32,213 nucleotides of DNA. Source: Simkaniaceae bacterium (GTDB taxonomy: Bacteria > Chlamydiota > Chlamydiia > Chlamydiales > Simkaniaceae). Below are positions 14,717-23,050 of the stretch, in pieces (position 1 is the stretch's first letter; each line of letters starts with the position of its first letter). The position numbers and the translations under genes are program-made. The DNA lies in NCBI GenBank assembly GCA_030064985.1, contig JASJDV010000012.1:1-32213 (forward strand), written 5' to 3'. The notes under the pieces were generated by a model. It saw nothing but the letters and a program-made list of their open reading frames with translations, ran no database searches and was not told where the DNA came from.

Positions 14717-15086
14717 TAGTCCTATGCACCGCCCTCTAGTCTAGCTGAGTTAAACTAAAAGGGCTAGGGGAAGTTGTTTTTTCTTTATCTCTGGAACAAT
14801 GCGCCAGGCTCAACAAAATGATCATTTCCTCGCATAGAGGATCTATGATCACCAAGAACAAACCCTAAGGGTATTTTTAAGGGATTAGCTTAAAAAAACA
14901 GATCCCACTGAACGCATACAAAATTTCTAGATCCTGTTCAAAAATAGCTGTTGTCCAAAAGATAAATTTGGGCTAAAGTTCTTTCTTCCTAATTAAGTAC
15001 CTGAGTTTAGATTTATTTCAATGCACTTTTCCTGGATTTAAAGCAAAATAAGTCTAAAATTCAGGTGAGTTAATCTACGGGAGTAT
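14717..15086. other. Gene-free stretch with relic frame and inverted repeat
   Basis: No complete gene. On the minus strand 14885-14780 an open frame reads IPLGFVLGDHRSSMRGNDHF then VEPGALFQR before a stop. It looks protein-like but I cannot name it with confidence; the LGD..S...F..VEP..L pattern is loosely like the end of signal peptidase I. At 15001-15018 and 15046-15064 an imperfect 18-bp inverted repeat (CTGAGTTTAGATTTATTT and its partner) precedes the glutaredoxin relic and may be regulatory or a hairpin. Confidence 0.3.
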
Positions 15087-15500
15087 TTGACGATGGATAT
15101 AGACTCTGCAATTTTTGAAGCCCCTTATTATCATAAAATTGTGATCGATAAAAAAGGGCAGGCTTTAGCCCCTCTTCTCACATTTCGTGAGGGAATGATT
15201 ACTTGTGTTCAAGAAAAATACCAGCAAGAAGAGTCTATAGCGAGTCATAGCGTTGAGCAGCCTCATCTTGCTTCTTTATGTTCGCAACTTTTGCCCTTAC
15301 TGCACCAAGCTCACAAGTTACCTTAAAAAAACCGGAAAACAATCTCGATAAAAGATATTGGAAGTGACGGGAATGCGGCAGCAGAACTGGTTGAAATTGG
15401 AGGCAAGAGGCAAGTTCCTTGTCTAGTCATTAATGGAAAAGCGATGTATGAATCTTCCGCTATTCTTCATTGGTTACAGACTCATAAAAACCACTACTAG
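15087..15500 (+). pseudogene. Glutaredoxin/GST-N-domain gene with two compensating frameshifts
   Basis: The N-terminal ~60 codons from ATG 15087 are open. At about 15268 homology moves one frame over, to LLLYVRNFCPYCTKLTSYL with the redox motif CPYC (15268-15344). At about 15336-15341 it returns to the first frame as TISIKDIGSDGNAAAELVEI and then RQVPCLVINGKAMYESSAIL plus HWLQ, containing the cis-Pro VPC and the glutathione-binding ES pair. The original frame meets TAA at 15324, so the reading is interrupted as it stands. The fold is that of a glutaredoxin-like thioredoxin domain with an N-terminal extension. It is either a pseudogene or carries two assembly indels; an A run (ggaaaac) at the second shift makes the latter possible. 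Confidence 0.75.
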
Positions 15501-15683
15501 AGGAGCCGCTCCCAAATTAAATTTTTTATTTGATATTTTCAGTTTTTGAACAGATTTTTCCGCCTCTTAAAGGGTGGAATAAAAAAAAAATATCTTTCAT
15601 TCGGGATAGGTTCATAGCCTCGTCAAATAAGCGCTAACGATTAAAAGAGAAGCGAGAATAGGCGGAGCCTGTGACATTCAAAC

Positions 15684-16652
15684 CTATTCCCGTTTCTCAA
15701 AAATCCACCGGAGGAGGACAAAATCCATCCAGTGAAATCCCCCTTTTTGTCCTGGAACTCCTAAGTAACCTAAATGACCTCCATTTTCGGTGATGATAAC
15801 GTCAACATTTTTCGGAAGACTCATCTGATCGAGTAAATGACAACCAACAATCGGATCATCTCGCGAAAAAAGAATGGAACAAGAGACAGCTATGTTATGA
15901 ACCAAACGACAAGAACTACAGGCATTGTAATAGTCACGTACTTTATCATAGCCCGACTGTGGAGCGATATAAAATTCATTGAATTCAAGAAGTGTCATGT
16001 CAGATGGAATGTTAATCGGTGGTAGCTCATGAAAATTTTCATGACGATAAGCAACATCTTCTCTAAGAGCCGCCATAAAGTAACGTTCGTAAAAGTGATT
16101 TTTCGATAAATGGTTAACGGTCGACTCGATATGAATGGGGGGATTAACGGAAATAAGCTTATCAATGAACTGCCCTGCTTCTTTTCCTCTTTCTCCTCCC
16201 ATTTTAAGGACAACATTTCCACCTAAGGAGTAACCAATCAGAGTAATCGGCGAGTGGGGTGCATCACGCTTGATTTCTTTGATCGCTTGCCAGACATCCT
16301 CACTTGACTCTGAATGATATATTTTCTTTGCATGCCCTCTTCCACTCCCGCACCCTCTTAGATTCACTCTAACGACCCGTACACCCTTTTTTAAAAGTTT
16401 CCGAGTCATTCTAACCATATAAGGCGAGCGGTGAGAACCACAGAGTCCATGAATAAGAACTACAGTTTTGTCATTATCTTTCCATCCCCTAGGTGTTGTA
16501 ATTTCCATCACAAGTTTATCCCCATCAAAAAGATAAACAAATCGCTTTAGGGATGAGGGATTACTTCCAAATGAAAGAAAAGATCCGACAATCGTTTGCA
16601 CATTACAACCTGTCCAAAATGGAAATGGTTTAAAAACAGGTTGCTCTGACAT
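15684..16652 (-). CDS. YheT-family alpha/beta hydrolase
   Basis: A 322-residue cytoplasmic esterase/hydrolase of the COG0429 (AB-hydrolase 4) family. The oxyanion-hole loop is VLIHGLCGSHRSPYM (~66-80), the strand and loop VVRVNLRGCGSGRG (~93-106), the nucleophile elbow GYSLGGNVV (~140-148), the acid RDDPIVG (~268-274), and the catalytic His lies in ENGGHLGYLG (~290-299). All triad positions are present. The start ATG 16652 gives the expected FPFWTGCNVQTIVGSF beginning. The family's natural substrate is not established. It is a single gene; the 3' side holds the glutaredoxin relic and the 5' side a long gene-free stretch. Confidence 0.92.
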   Translation of the reverse strand: MSEQPVFKPFPFWTGCNVQTIVGSFLSFGSNPSSLKRFVYLFDGDKLVMEITTPRGWKDNDKTVVLIHGLCGSHRSPYMVRMTRKLLKKGVRVVRVNLRGCGSGRGHAKKIYHSESSEDVWQAIKEIKRDAPHSPITLIGYSLGGNVVLKMGGERGKEAGQFIDKLISVNPPIHIESTVNHLSKNHFYERYFMAALREDVAYRHENFHELPPINIPSDMTLLEFNEFYIAPQSGYDKVRDYYNACSSCRLVHNIAVSCSILFSRDDPIVGCHLLDQMSLPKNVDVIITENGGHLGYLGVPGQKGGFHWMDFVLLRWIFEKRE

Positions 16653-17402
16653 CTTTTCCCCCCAGAAAAGTAATTGGCATAGTTGGAGCGTGATGAAATT
16701 TATATCTCATTGACACTCCGTTACTTATATGTGTGTTAATCAAAACTGGTTCAATGGACCGAACCTGTTTCAAGACTTGGGATTTTCCAAAACGAGCGCT
16801 TGAGGTTTAGCCTCCTAAAAGCACAATGCACAGGAGTGTAAAAGTCAAGATATTGAAACAAGTCCGATATGTACTCATCGGTCCCCTACACCCATTTTAC
16901 AAACGGCAAGGTTTTAAAAAAAGAGTTTTTGATTTTTTTTTCACAGATTAAGGGTAAATAAGTTAAGACAACGGAAGTGGAGTAGGAAAACACAAAACAT
17001 TTAGTTCCAGAGTTTTAAAACATAGGCTTGCATTGGAGATGGCAAAAAAGAAGCGTAAAATTGTAGGAATTGCGCGTATGAATTTTAGAAAGTTTGCCAT
17101 TACTTTTCTCAACAAAGCTAATCTTTTTTGTGATGATTTCCGTATCAAAAGGAAAAGAGAAATGGTCCCAAGTAGGCATCTGTAGGGAATTTTTTCTCTA
17201 ACATGGCCTAGCCTCCTAAGATGGATGACTATTGAGTATTAGGTATATTTTTACTAGAGATTTTTGTGAAATCTTTCATTTAGAAAAGGTTTTCTTTCTT
17301 CATCAAAAAGTGCGTTTTTCCTATGATTTCATCTTTAAGAGTGGTCGTTTAAAGAAAGAGACCTTAGCTCAAAGAAGTTATCCAATACAGGAGGGAACTA
17401 GT
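16653..17402. other. Long intergenic stretch with hairpin and small frames
   Basis: No recognisable gene. A hairpin at 16743-16770 pairs AAAC-T-GGTTC with GAACC-T-GTTT. A 48-codon basic frame starts at ATG 17039 after GGAG (MAKKKRKIVGIARMNFRKF...), and on the other strand a 54-codon frame runs 17179 to 17015 (MPTWDHFSFPFDTE...). They overlap, so at most one can be coding, and neither resembles a known family. The open frame that extends the pseudouridine synthase upstream of 17403 is probably untranslated. Confidence 0.3.
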
Positions 17403-18182
17403 ATGCCTCAGCTCTTAGAACGTCTTGTCCTTGAATTTCCAGACAGTTCGAGGTCAACACTTAAAAAATGGGTTAAAGCCGGGCGTATCCAAGTGGATGG
17501 ACAAAAAGCTTTAGAAGCCCATCTTGAAGTCAGTGAAACTGCTTCTATCCGTTTAATGGATAAGCAAAAGTTTCTTGGTCTGGATATTGAGGTTCTCTAT
17601 GAGGACCGGGATCTTATCGTTGTGAATAAACCCGAAGGAGTTTTAAGCGTTGCAACGGCGTTTGAAACAGAAGAAACGGTTCATGGAATCTTGAAAAAAG
17701 AGTTTCGACGGGCTTTTCCTGTTCATCGCCTAGATCGTGAAACTTCAGGAGTCATGGTCATTGCTCTTACCGAAACTGCGCGCAAAGGGCTCAAAGAGCA
17801 ATTTCATACCCACTCGATTCACCGAGACTACCGCGCGATCGTTCGCGGAAAAATAGAAGGCTCTGGGACCTGGAAGTGTCGCCTCCTTGAAGATGCCAAC
17901 TACTTTGTCCGCCCCCACCCTAAGGGCGCTCTAGCGATTACTCATTATAGTGTATTGAATAATCGTGGGAAAACAACAGCTCTTCAATTGGTTTTAGAAA
18001 CGGGCAAGAAAAACCAAATCCGTGCCCAATCATTGGCGGTGGGCTATCCGATTCTTGGGGATCGAAAATATGGGGACAGTACAGGTGGTCGTCTCCATCT
18101 TCACGCCTATGCTTTAGACTTTATTCATCCTGCGACTCACAAAAAAATGTCTTTTAAAGCTCCCGTTCCATTTGAAACTTAA
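17403..18182 (+). CDS. RluA-family pseudouridine synthase
   Basis: Isomerises specific uridines in rRNA or tRNA to pseudouridine. An N-terminal S4-like RNA-binding domain (RSTLKKWVKAGRIQVDGQKA, ~17-36) precedes the catalytic domain, with VLYEDRDLIVVNKPEGVLSV (~66-85). The active-site motif is HRLDRETSGVMV (~115-126), whose Asp is the nucleophile. The C-terminal KKNQIRAQSLAVGYPILGDR (~201-220) is also typical. I chose ATG 17403 because GGAGG (17390s) sits ideally before it and the S4 domain starts there; a start at 17232 would add 57 residues without family likeness. 259 residues. Position specificity (RluC, RluD, TruC type) cannot be decided by eye. Confidence 0.92.
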   Translation: MPQLLERLVLEFPDSSRSTLKKWVKAGRIQVDGQKALEAHLEVSETASIRLMDKQKFLGLDIEVLYEDRDLIVVNKPEGVLSVATAFETEETVHGILKKEFRRAFPVHRLDRETSGVMVIALTETARKGLKEQFHTHSIHRDYRAIVRGKIEGSGTWKCRLLEDANYFVRPHPKGALAITHYSVLNNRGKTTALQLVLETGKKNQIRAQSLAVGYPILGDRKYGDSTGGRLHLHAYALDFIHPATHKKMSFKAPVPFET

Positions 18183-18243
18183 CATATCTTTTATCATACT
18201 AAAGTTATTCATATCGAAACTCTGAAGAGGTTACATCGAAGTT

Positions 18244-18678
18244 ATGAAAAGGTTATATAGGGACAGATGGGATAAAAAGATTGCAGGTGTCTGCGGCGGA
18301 ATTGGACAACATTTAGGAATAGATCCAACGCTCATCCGCCTTCTAGCGGTTTTTCTGTGTGTGATTACAGCCTTTCTTCCCCTTGTTGTTCTCTACATAA
18401 TCGCCTGGATGTTGGTGCCCTTAGGCCCTTCCACCTATGTTGAATATGATTGTCGCCGCTTCTACCGCCTTGTGAAAGATCGAAAAATTGCTGGCATTTG
18501 TGGTGGGATGGCAGAAGCTTTTAAAATAGATCCTGTAATCGTCCGACTGATCACAATTATTGCTCTGGTTCCTACAGGTTTTTTCCCAATAATTCTTACC
18601 TATATTGTTGGGGTCATCATCATACCGGAAAAACCTGAAGATCAAGGTTCATCTGACTCAAATAATGGCTTTAGTTGA
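18244..18678 (+). CDS. Membrane protein with two tandem PspC domains
   Basis: A 144-residue protein made of two copies of the PspC domain. The first (~1-60) has LYRDRWDKKIAGVCGGIGQH and LIRLLAVFLCV followed by a membrane helix. The second (~71-133) has FYRLVKDRKIAGICGGMAEA and VIVRLITIIAL plus a helix. The shared IAG(V/I)CGG...DP..(V/I)R pattern marks both. PspC domains occur in phage-shock-type envelope stress proteins and in many unlinked small membrane proteins, so the precise role is unknown. No pspA or pspB is nearby. The next gene starts 50 bp after its stop. Confidence 0.9.
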   Translation: MKRLYRDRWDKKIAGVCGGIGQHLGIDPTLIRLLAVFLCVITAFLPLVVLYIIAWMLVPLGPSTYVEYDCRRFYRLVKDRKIAGICGGMAEAFKIDPVIVRLITIIALVPTGFFPIILTYIVGVIIIPEKPEDQGSSDSNNGFS

Positions 18679-18727
18679 AAATGATTCGAAAATAAACGAT
18701 TATATTAGAAATTTTCAAGGAAAGGCT

Positions 18728-19393
18728 ATGAAGAAAACGATTCCAATTTTAATTGGAACTTTAATTGGTTTTAGTGGTTTTTATTTTTACACCCGCATAA
18801 GTAAGTCCAATCAACACAAATTTACCTTTCGTAGAGTCGCAAAAAATGTAGGATTTGAAAAATGGGTGAGCTTTAACCCAAAAGGGGAACAGTTTTCAGC
18901 TTCTTTCCCAAAGAAACCTAAAATAAGCAGTGGAACCCTGCCCATTCCTGGAAGCAATGGCTTTCTTCCCTATAAAGAATTTATGTGTGAAATGGAAAAC
19001 GCCATTCTTTTTTCTGTGAGTTATACCACACTTCCAGATGCTTGGCTAAAGTACGGAAATAGCCTTATTTTAGGAGGCGCTTTAAAAGTCATGATGAAAG
19101 AACTAGGGAAAATTGAGCTTGTAGGGAAAGAATCAACGGCTTTCAAATCCTTTCCCGCTCTTGATTACGAGCATTACACTGCTAATAAAGAGGATCAAAG
19201 AGAAACCGCGGGAACTTTAATCTTAGTTGGAAATATGTTATACAAGGTTGAGATGACCTATCCTTTAGAACGTCATACCCAAATGCAAGATCACCTCGCA
19301 AACTTTATGACAAACTTTACCCCTAAGAGAGTCGAGGCTATTTCTTCTCAGCCCGAGAGTTCAACATCTGATACACCCCAATTGCCACAATAA
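18728..19393 (+). CDS. Membrane-anchored envelope protein of unknown function
   Basis: 221 residues from ATG 18728, which follows AAGGAAAGG; an upstream in-frame start at 18605 would run through the end of the PspC gene and is unlikely. The N-terminus (MKKTIPILIGTLIGFSGFYFY) is a signal anchor. The rest reads like a single soluble domain (WVSFNPKGEQFSASFPKKP, VMMKELGKIELVGKESTAF, ALDYEHYTANKED), similar in style to PsbP/DUF1795-like proteins with a W..F.P....F...FP..P opening. That similarity is weak. Likely co-transcribed with the PspC gene. Its 3' end overlaps the convergent gene by 56 bp. Confidence 0.75.
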   Translation: MKKTIPILIGTLIGFSGFYFYTRISKSNQHKFTFRRVAKNVGFEKWVSFNPKGEQFSASFPKKPKISSGTLPIPGSNGFLPYKEFMCEMENAILFSVSYTTLPDAWLKYGNSLILGGALKVMMKELGKIELVGKESTAFKSFPALDYEHYTANKEDQRETAGTLILVGNMLYKVEMTYPLERHTQMQDHLANFMTNFTPKRVEAISSQPESSTSDTPQLPQ

Positions 19394-19805
19394 ACAAAGT
19401 AGCGGAGAGTAGAACAAGCACGGGATAACCAATTTTAGTGACATCCTGTTTCGCAACTTCAATGGTTAGAACAAGTCCTTCTAACGATAGCGCTGTGGCA
19501 ATGATCATGGCAAACTTTGTTAAGGTTTTACGTGTTTCTTTTGGGGCTTTTTCAGTCTGTCCCTTTCGAATCACTTCTTCAAGCATGAGATATTTTCCGA
19601 CATCAATCACAGCGATTGAGAAAACAATAAGTCCGACTTCATCGAGAATCTCATAGACTGTATACATGCCCGAAGTCATATCTCTAATAACTCCATAGAC
19701 AGAAGAGATAAGAATACAAAAGGCTATGAGATAAAGGACGATGCATGCTGCAGTATAGCCCAAGTTAGAAAGGGTTACAATGGTCCGAACAGTGTGAGGC
19801 TTCAT
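19338..19805 (-). CDS. Four-helix membrane protein of unknown function
   Basis: 155 residues from ATG 19805, chosen because AAGGA lies eight bases upstream; an ATG at 19868 would add 21 residues. Four hydrophobic helices are visible: about 10-35 (LGYTAACIVLYLIAFCILIS), 53-72 (LDEVGLIVFSIAVIDVGKYL), 90-112 and 124-145. A basic loop (RKGQTEKAPKETRKTLTK) separates the pairs. The layout resembles small PsiE-like inner-membrane proteins, but no signature lets me name it. Convergent with, and overlapping, the envelope protein gene on the other strand. Confidence 0.72.
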   Translation of the reverse strand: MKPHTVRTIVTLSNLGYTAACIVLYLIAFCILISSVYGVIRDMTSGMYTVYEILDEVGLIVFSIAVIDVGKYLMLEEVIRKGQTEKAPKETRKTLTKFAMIIATALSLEGLVLTIEVAKQDVTKIGYPVLVLLSATLFIVAIGVYQMLNSRAEKK

Positions 19806-19916
19806 TGACGATTCCTTACTTAAAAGATAGATTCTTCTCTTCATAGAAAATGTTTCAACTAAATGCAAGTTGTTTTGACTTTTTTATTCATGTTCATCAG
19901 CAATTTTATGTTGTTA

Positions 19917-20330
19917 CTAAATCAGTTCCAGTTGATGGAGATCTTTTCGCGTATAAGGATCAAGAGAATAAGCTTGAATAAGCCCTTTTCATAGACTGAT
20001 TTTGGGGACAATAATGAGCTTTTTTATCTTCTTTGCGAAGCGCTCCAATCCAGAAGCGACATTAACAGTGTCACCAATGGCCTTATTCTATTTCTCATTT
20101 ATTGCAAAGTTTATCTAGGTGAAGTTGCATATGAACTGCAGCAAGGAGCATGAAGTCTTTGAAGTTTATCCTCTAAGGGAACACCAAAATCGACCATCAT
20201 TCCATCATCAATGAATTTTCTGTCATCTCATCTTCTTTGTTTCATCGACTCAGCTCCTTGTTTTCCTATCATTTTACTCCGAGTGTTCTTTTCTTGCTTT
20301 AATGGAGTAGTATATTTTGGTGCTAATCCG
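19917..20330 (-). pseudogene. Class III adenylate/guanylate cyclase remnant
   Basis: No intact frame, but three pieces in order on the minus strand match a class III cyclase catalytic domain. First KFIDDGMMVDFGVPLEDKLQ (about 20219-20160), equivalent to the KF(I/V)GDG.MA.FG.P segment around the second metal Asp. Second, in the next frame, MLLAAVHMQLHLDKLCNK, the following helix. Third IGDTVNVASGLERFAKKIKK (about 20081-20022), the invariant GD.VN.A.RLE motif, followed after a stop by KGLIQAYSLD, the usual KG...(V)Y.L ending. The RIGIHTG part is missing and several stops and shifts intervene. The parent protein would have made a cyclic nucleotide; enzymes of this class occur in several environmental chlamydiae. 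Confidence 0.75.
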
Positions 20331-20632
20331 TTGCTCTGAATTAATGACTAACTAAAAGGATTTTACTTCGAATTTCTTCAAAAATAAGTCGTGAATCCTC
20401 TCTATAAATTATGAAAAGGGCTACTAGGGGCACTCATAAGCCCTAAGGCAATAAATGAATAGAATCACTTCGTGCGAAATTTCATTAGAATTTTTTCCCC
20501 TTCTAATGCGAACCGTAAGAGATGCATTTTTTCTTCAATTTATGAACCTATTCCCATTAAAATGAGATCAATGAGATCGACATCTACGGGTCATATTCAT
20601 TTGATTTAAGAATGGTATTAAGAAAAATTTGC
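20331..20632. other. Gene-free stretch before the porins
   Basis: About 300 bases without a gene. A partly self-complementary stretch (ggGCTactaggggcactcatAAGCCC, around 20417-20443) could be a weak hairpin. Nothing else recognisable; it may continue the decayed cyclase locus. Confidence 0.3.
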
Positions 20633-20661
20633 TTGCACTCCTTCATTTATTTGCATTATAT
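20633..20661 (+). promoter_or_regulatory. Candidate promoter of the first MOMP-like gene
   Basis: TTGCAC (20633-20638) and TTATAT (20656-20661) are 17 bp apart. About 40 bases of A-rich leader lead to the ATG at 20701, with GGGG just before it. Confidence 0.4.
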
Positions 20662-20700
20662 GTCAGAGTAAAGATAAAAAACTAAAAACTATGGGGAAAA

Positions 20701-21768
20701 ATGAAAATGAGCCTATTAAGAAGAATCTCAAGTATGATCGTATCTCTTCTTTTAACGTCATCTACAGCCTTCGCCGCTGTAGATATCGATTCTCGGGTCA
20801 CGCAACTTGAAAACCAAATGGAGCGCATGCGCATCAAGACTCTTTACGATACACAAACAGCTGCTGCTCAAGTAGAAGGTAAGGGCTGGTCTTTAAGTTT
20901 TGATGTTTTTTACTGGCACACACACATTAGTGAAATAGAATTTGCTATAAATACGAAATCCAATCAAGACGAAACTTCTGTCGAATCTGTTCTTCAATCT
21001 CTCGACTTTAAATGGGATTGGGGCCTTAGAGTGGGTTTAGGATATAACTTTGAGCATGATGGTTGGGATTTTAAAGGACAATATACTCGGTACGATACTA
21101 ACAGTAGTCGTTCTGTATCCAACGGTAGTTTTGTCATTACTAAACTACCATATCTGACACAACTTCGAGCAGCAGCCACGTTGTGTGCAAATGCTAAATC
21201 ACAATACAACCTTGACTATAAGGTCCTTAATGTTGAACTAGGTCGCGTCTATTCCATGAGTAGAAAATTATCTTTTAGACCTTACTGGGGTTTGAAGACA
21301 GCATGGATTGATCAAACACAGATGAGTAGTTATTCTGGTATTAGTATGACTAGTACAAATTCTATGGATATTAAGGATGATTGTAAATTCTGGGGCTTAG
21401 GACCCTACTTAGGTCTCGATTCTAAGTGGCATTTGGGCTATGGTTTTAGCCTCTTTAATAACATTGCCGGTTCCCTCCTTATTGGATCCTTTGATTCAAA
21501 AAAGAAATTTTCTAGCGATAGCGGAAACACAGAAAATATCGCTGATAACTCCCAAGCACTCTCGCCAGCAGCGCAAATGCAAATCGGTCTTTGTTATGAC
21601 AAAGGCATGCGCAACAATACACAACATATTGGTGTGAGACTTGGATTCGAAGGACAAAAGTGGTGGAAACAAAACAAAATGCTATCCGCAGGAGATTACA
21701 ACTCAGTGTATGTAAATCAAGATGTAAACATGTACGGTCTTACTTTAGATATCCAATGGGACTTCTAA
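20701..21768 (+). CDS. MOMP-like outer-membrane porin (Legionella OMP family), copy 1
   Basis: A 355-residue outer-membrane beta-barrel. The signal peptide ends at TSSTAFA-AVDID (~cleavage after residue 25). A short coiled-coil-like segment (DSRVTQLENQMERMRIK) follows, then alternating strands with many aromatic residues (WSLSFDVFYWHTHI, RVGLGYNFEHDGWDFKGQYT, RKLSFRPYWGLKTAWIDQTQ). It ends LTLDIQWDF, with the terminal Phe needed by the barrel-assembly machinery. Three to four cysteines (CANAK, DDCKFWGLGP, GLCYDKG) could crosslink, as MOMP does in chlamydiae. Probable role: diffusion porin and adhesin. The neighbour at 21895 is a close paralogue; both end in the same 3' flank and terminator-like hairpin. 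Confidence 0.85.
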   Translation: MKMSLLRRISSMIVSLLLTSSTAFAAVDIDSRVTQLENQMERMRIKTLYDTQTAAAQVEGKGWSLSFDVFYWHTHISEIEFAINTKSNQDETSVESVLQSLDFKWDWGLRVGLGYNFEHDGWDFKGQYTRYDTNSSRSVSNGSFVITKLPYLTQLRAAATLCANAKSQYNLDYKVLNVELGRVYSMSRKLSFRPYWGLKTAWIDQTQMSSYSGISMTSTNSMDIKDDCKFWGLGPYLGLDSKWHLGYGFSLFNNIAGSLLIGSFDSKKKFSSDSGNTENIADNSQALSPAAQMQIGLCYDKGMRNNTQHIGVRLGFEGQKWWKQNKMLSAGDYNSVYVNQDVNMYGLTLDIQWDF

Positions 21769-21794
21769 GATAATCCGTTGCAAATACGCTCCTA

Positions 21795-21832
21795 AAAAAG
21801 GTGAAATTTTATAAGCGCTTCGTCTTTTTTTT
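21795..21832 (+). terminator. Intrinsic terminator after MOMP-like copy 1
   Basis: AAAAAGGTGAA (21795-21805) pairs with TTCGTCTTTTT (21819-21829), allowing two G-U pairs, around a 13-base loop. The run of T continues to 21832. Confidence 0.6.
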
Positions 21833-21894
21833 GGATCCATTTAGAAGGACCTTTTCTCATTGATTGACGTAACTTGCAAAAACTGAGATAAAAA

Positions 21895-22983
21895 ATGAAA
21901 ATAAGTCTATCAAGAAACATCTCCATAACCATTGTATCCCTGTTGATATCATCTACGGCCTTCGCAGCTATGGATATCGATTCTCGGGTCATACAACTTG
22001 AAAACCAGCAGCAAGTATGCGCTAAGACTCCTTACGGCACACAAACAGCTTTGCCTCGAACCGAAGGCTATAGCTGGTCCTTAAGTTTTGATGTCCTTTA
22101 CTGGCACGCAAACATTAATGGAACAGAGTTTGCTGCTAAGGACGAAAAGAATAAAGTTACCATACCTATAAAAGCTCACGCTAAAGGGATCGACTTTAAA
22201 TGGAACTGGGGCATTAGAATTGGTTTGGGATACAACTTTGCGCACGATAGTTGGGACTTTAGAGGGCAATACACTTGGTCCAATACCAGTGGTAGTCGTT
22301 CCGTAGCATCTGACCCTGAGGGTTTGATTAAACCTGTTATAGCATCACCATATATGATTACTGGTGCATTCGATCCTGATGAGTTATTCGAATATTGTCA
22401 AAGCGCTACATCACAACACAATTTTGGCTATAGGGCCATTGACCTTGAACTAGGTCGTGTCTATTCCATTAGTGGAACATTATCTCTTAGACCTCACTGG
22501 GGTTTGACGACAGCATGGATTCATCAAGAGCAGATGACTCGTTATACTGGTGGTTCACTTCTTAACACAAATAGTGTTTATGTTAAAAACGATTGTAAAT
22601 TCTGGGGGTTAGGACCATGCTTAGGTCTTGATTCTAGGTGGCATTTAGGCTACGGCCTTAGCATCTTTAGTAACATTGCAAGCTCCCTCCTTGTTGGATC
22701 TTTTGCTATAGAACAGAAACAGTCCTATACTGGGATTGCAGAAAATAAAATCGAACTCAATGCTAACCCCCAAGCACTCTCGCCAACAACGCAAATGCAA
22801 ATCGGTCTTTGCTATGACAAATGCATTCGCAACAACACACAACATATTGGTGTGGGACTTGGATTCGAAGTGCAACAGTGGTGGAGACAAAACCAGATGA
22901 TAAATTCAGATGATGCGTCAGAATATAAAAATCAAAGCTTAAGCATGCACGGTCTTACTTTAGATATCCAATGGGACTTCTAA
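21895..22983 (+). CDS. MOMP-like outer-membrane porin, copy 2
   Basis: A 362-residue paralogue of the preceding porin. The signal peptide ends ISSTAFA-AMDID. The start of the mature protein (DSRVIQLENQQQV), the strand-rich middle (WSLSFDVLYWHANI, RIGLGYNFAHDSWDFRGQYT, HWGLTTAWIHQEQM) and the end LTLDIQWDF match copy 1 closely. Differences cluster in loops: copy 2 has an extra stretch (SDPEGLIKPVIASPYMITG) and altered loops near residues 150-165 and 230-300. These are the surface-exposed parts expected to vary under host or immune selection. The ATG follows AAACTGAGATAAAAA with only a weak ribosome-binding site. It may be transcribed from its own promoter, since a terminator precedes it. Both copies are intact. 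Confidence 0.85.
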   Translation: MKISLSRNISITIVSLLISSTAFAAMDIDSRVIQLENQQQVCAKTPYGTQTALPRTEGYSWSLSFDVLYWHANINGTEFAAKDEKNKVTIPIKAHAKGIDFKWNWGIRIGLGYNFAHDSWDFRGQYTWSNTSGSRSVASDPEGLIKPVIASPYMITGAFDPDELFEYCQSATSQHNFGYRAIDLELGRVYSISGTLSLRPHWGLTTAWIHQEQMTRYTGGSLLNTNSVYVKNDCKFWGLGPCLGLDSRWHLGYGLSIFSNIASSLLVGSFAIEQKQSYTGIAENKIELNANPQALSPTTQMQIGLCYDKCIRNNTQHIGVGLGFEVQQWWRQNQMINSDDASEYKNQSLSMHGLTLDIQWDF

Positions 22984-23005
22984 GATAATCCGTTGCAAAT
23001 ACACT

Positions 23006-23050
23006 CCTACAAAAAGCAAAGTTCTATAAGAGCTTCACCTTTTTTGTAGG
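23006..23050 (+). terminator. Hairpin after MOMP-like copy 2
   Basis: CCTACAAAAA (23006-23015) and TTTTTGTAGG (23041-23050) are a perfect 10-bp inverted repeat with a 25-base loop. Position and 5' context (GATAATCCGTTGCAAATAC) are shared with the terminator of copy 1. Confidence 0.55.

Noticed and set aside
18605-18727. Longer N-terminus for the envelope protein
   Set aside because: It overlaps the PspC gene and lacks a ribosome-binding site, while ATG 18728 has AAGGAAAGG and begins a signal anchor.
19917-20250. DFMLLAAVHMQLHLDKLCNK first looked like the C-terminus of a transposase
   Set aside because: Neighbouring frames gave KFIDDGMMVDFGVP and IGDTVNVASGLERF, which place the helix inside a class III cyclase domain.
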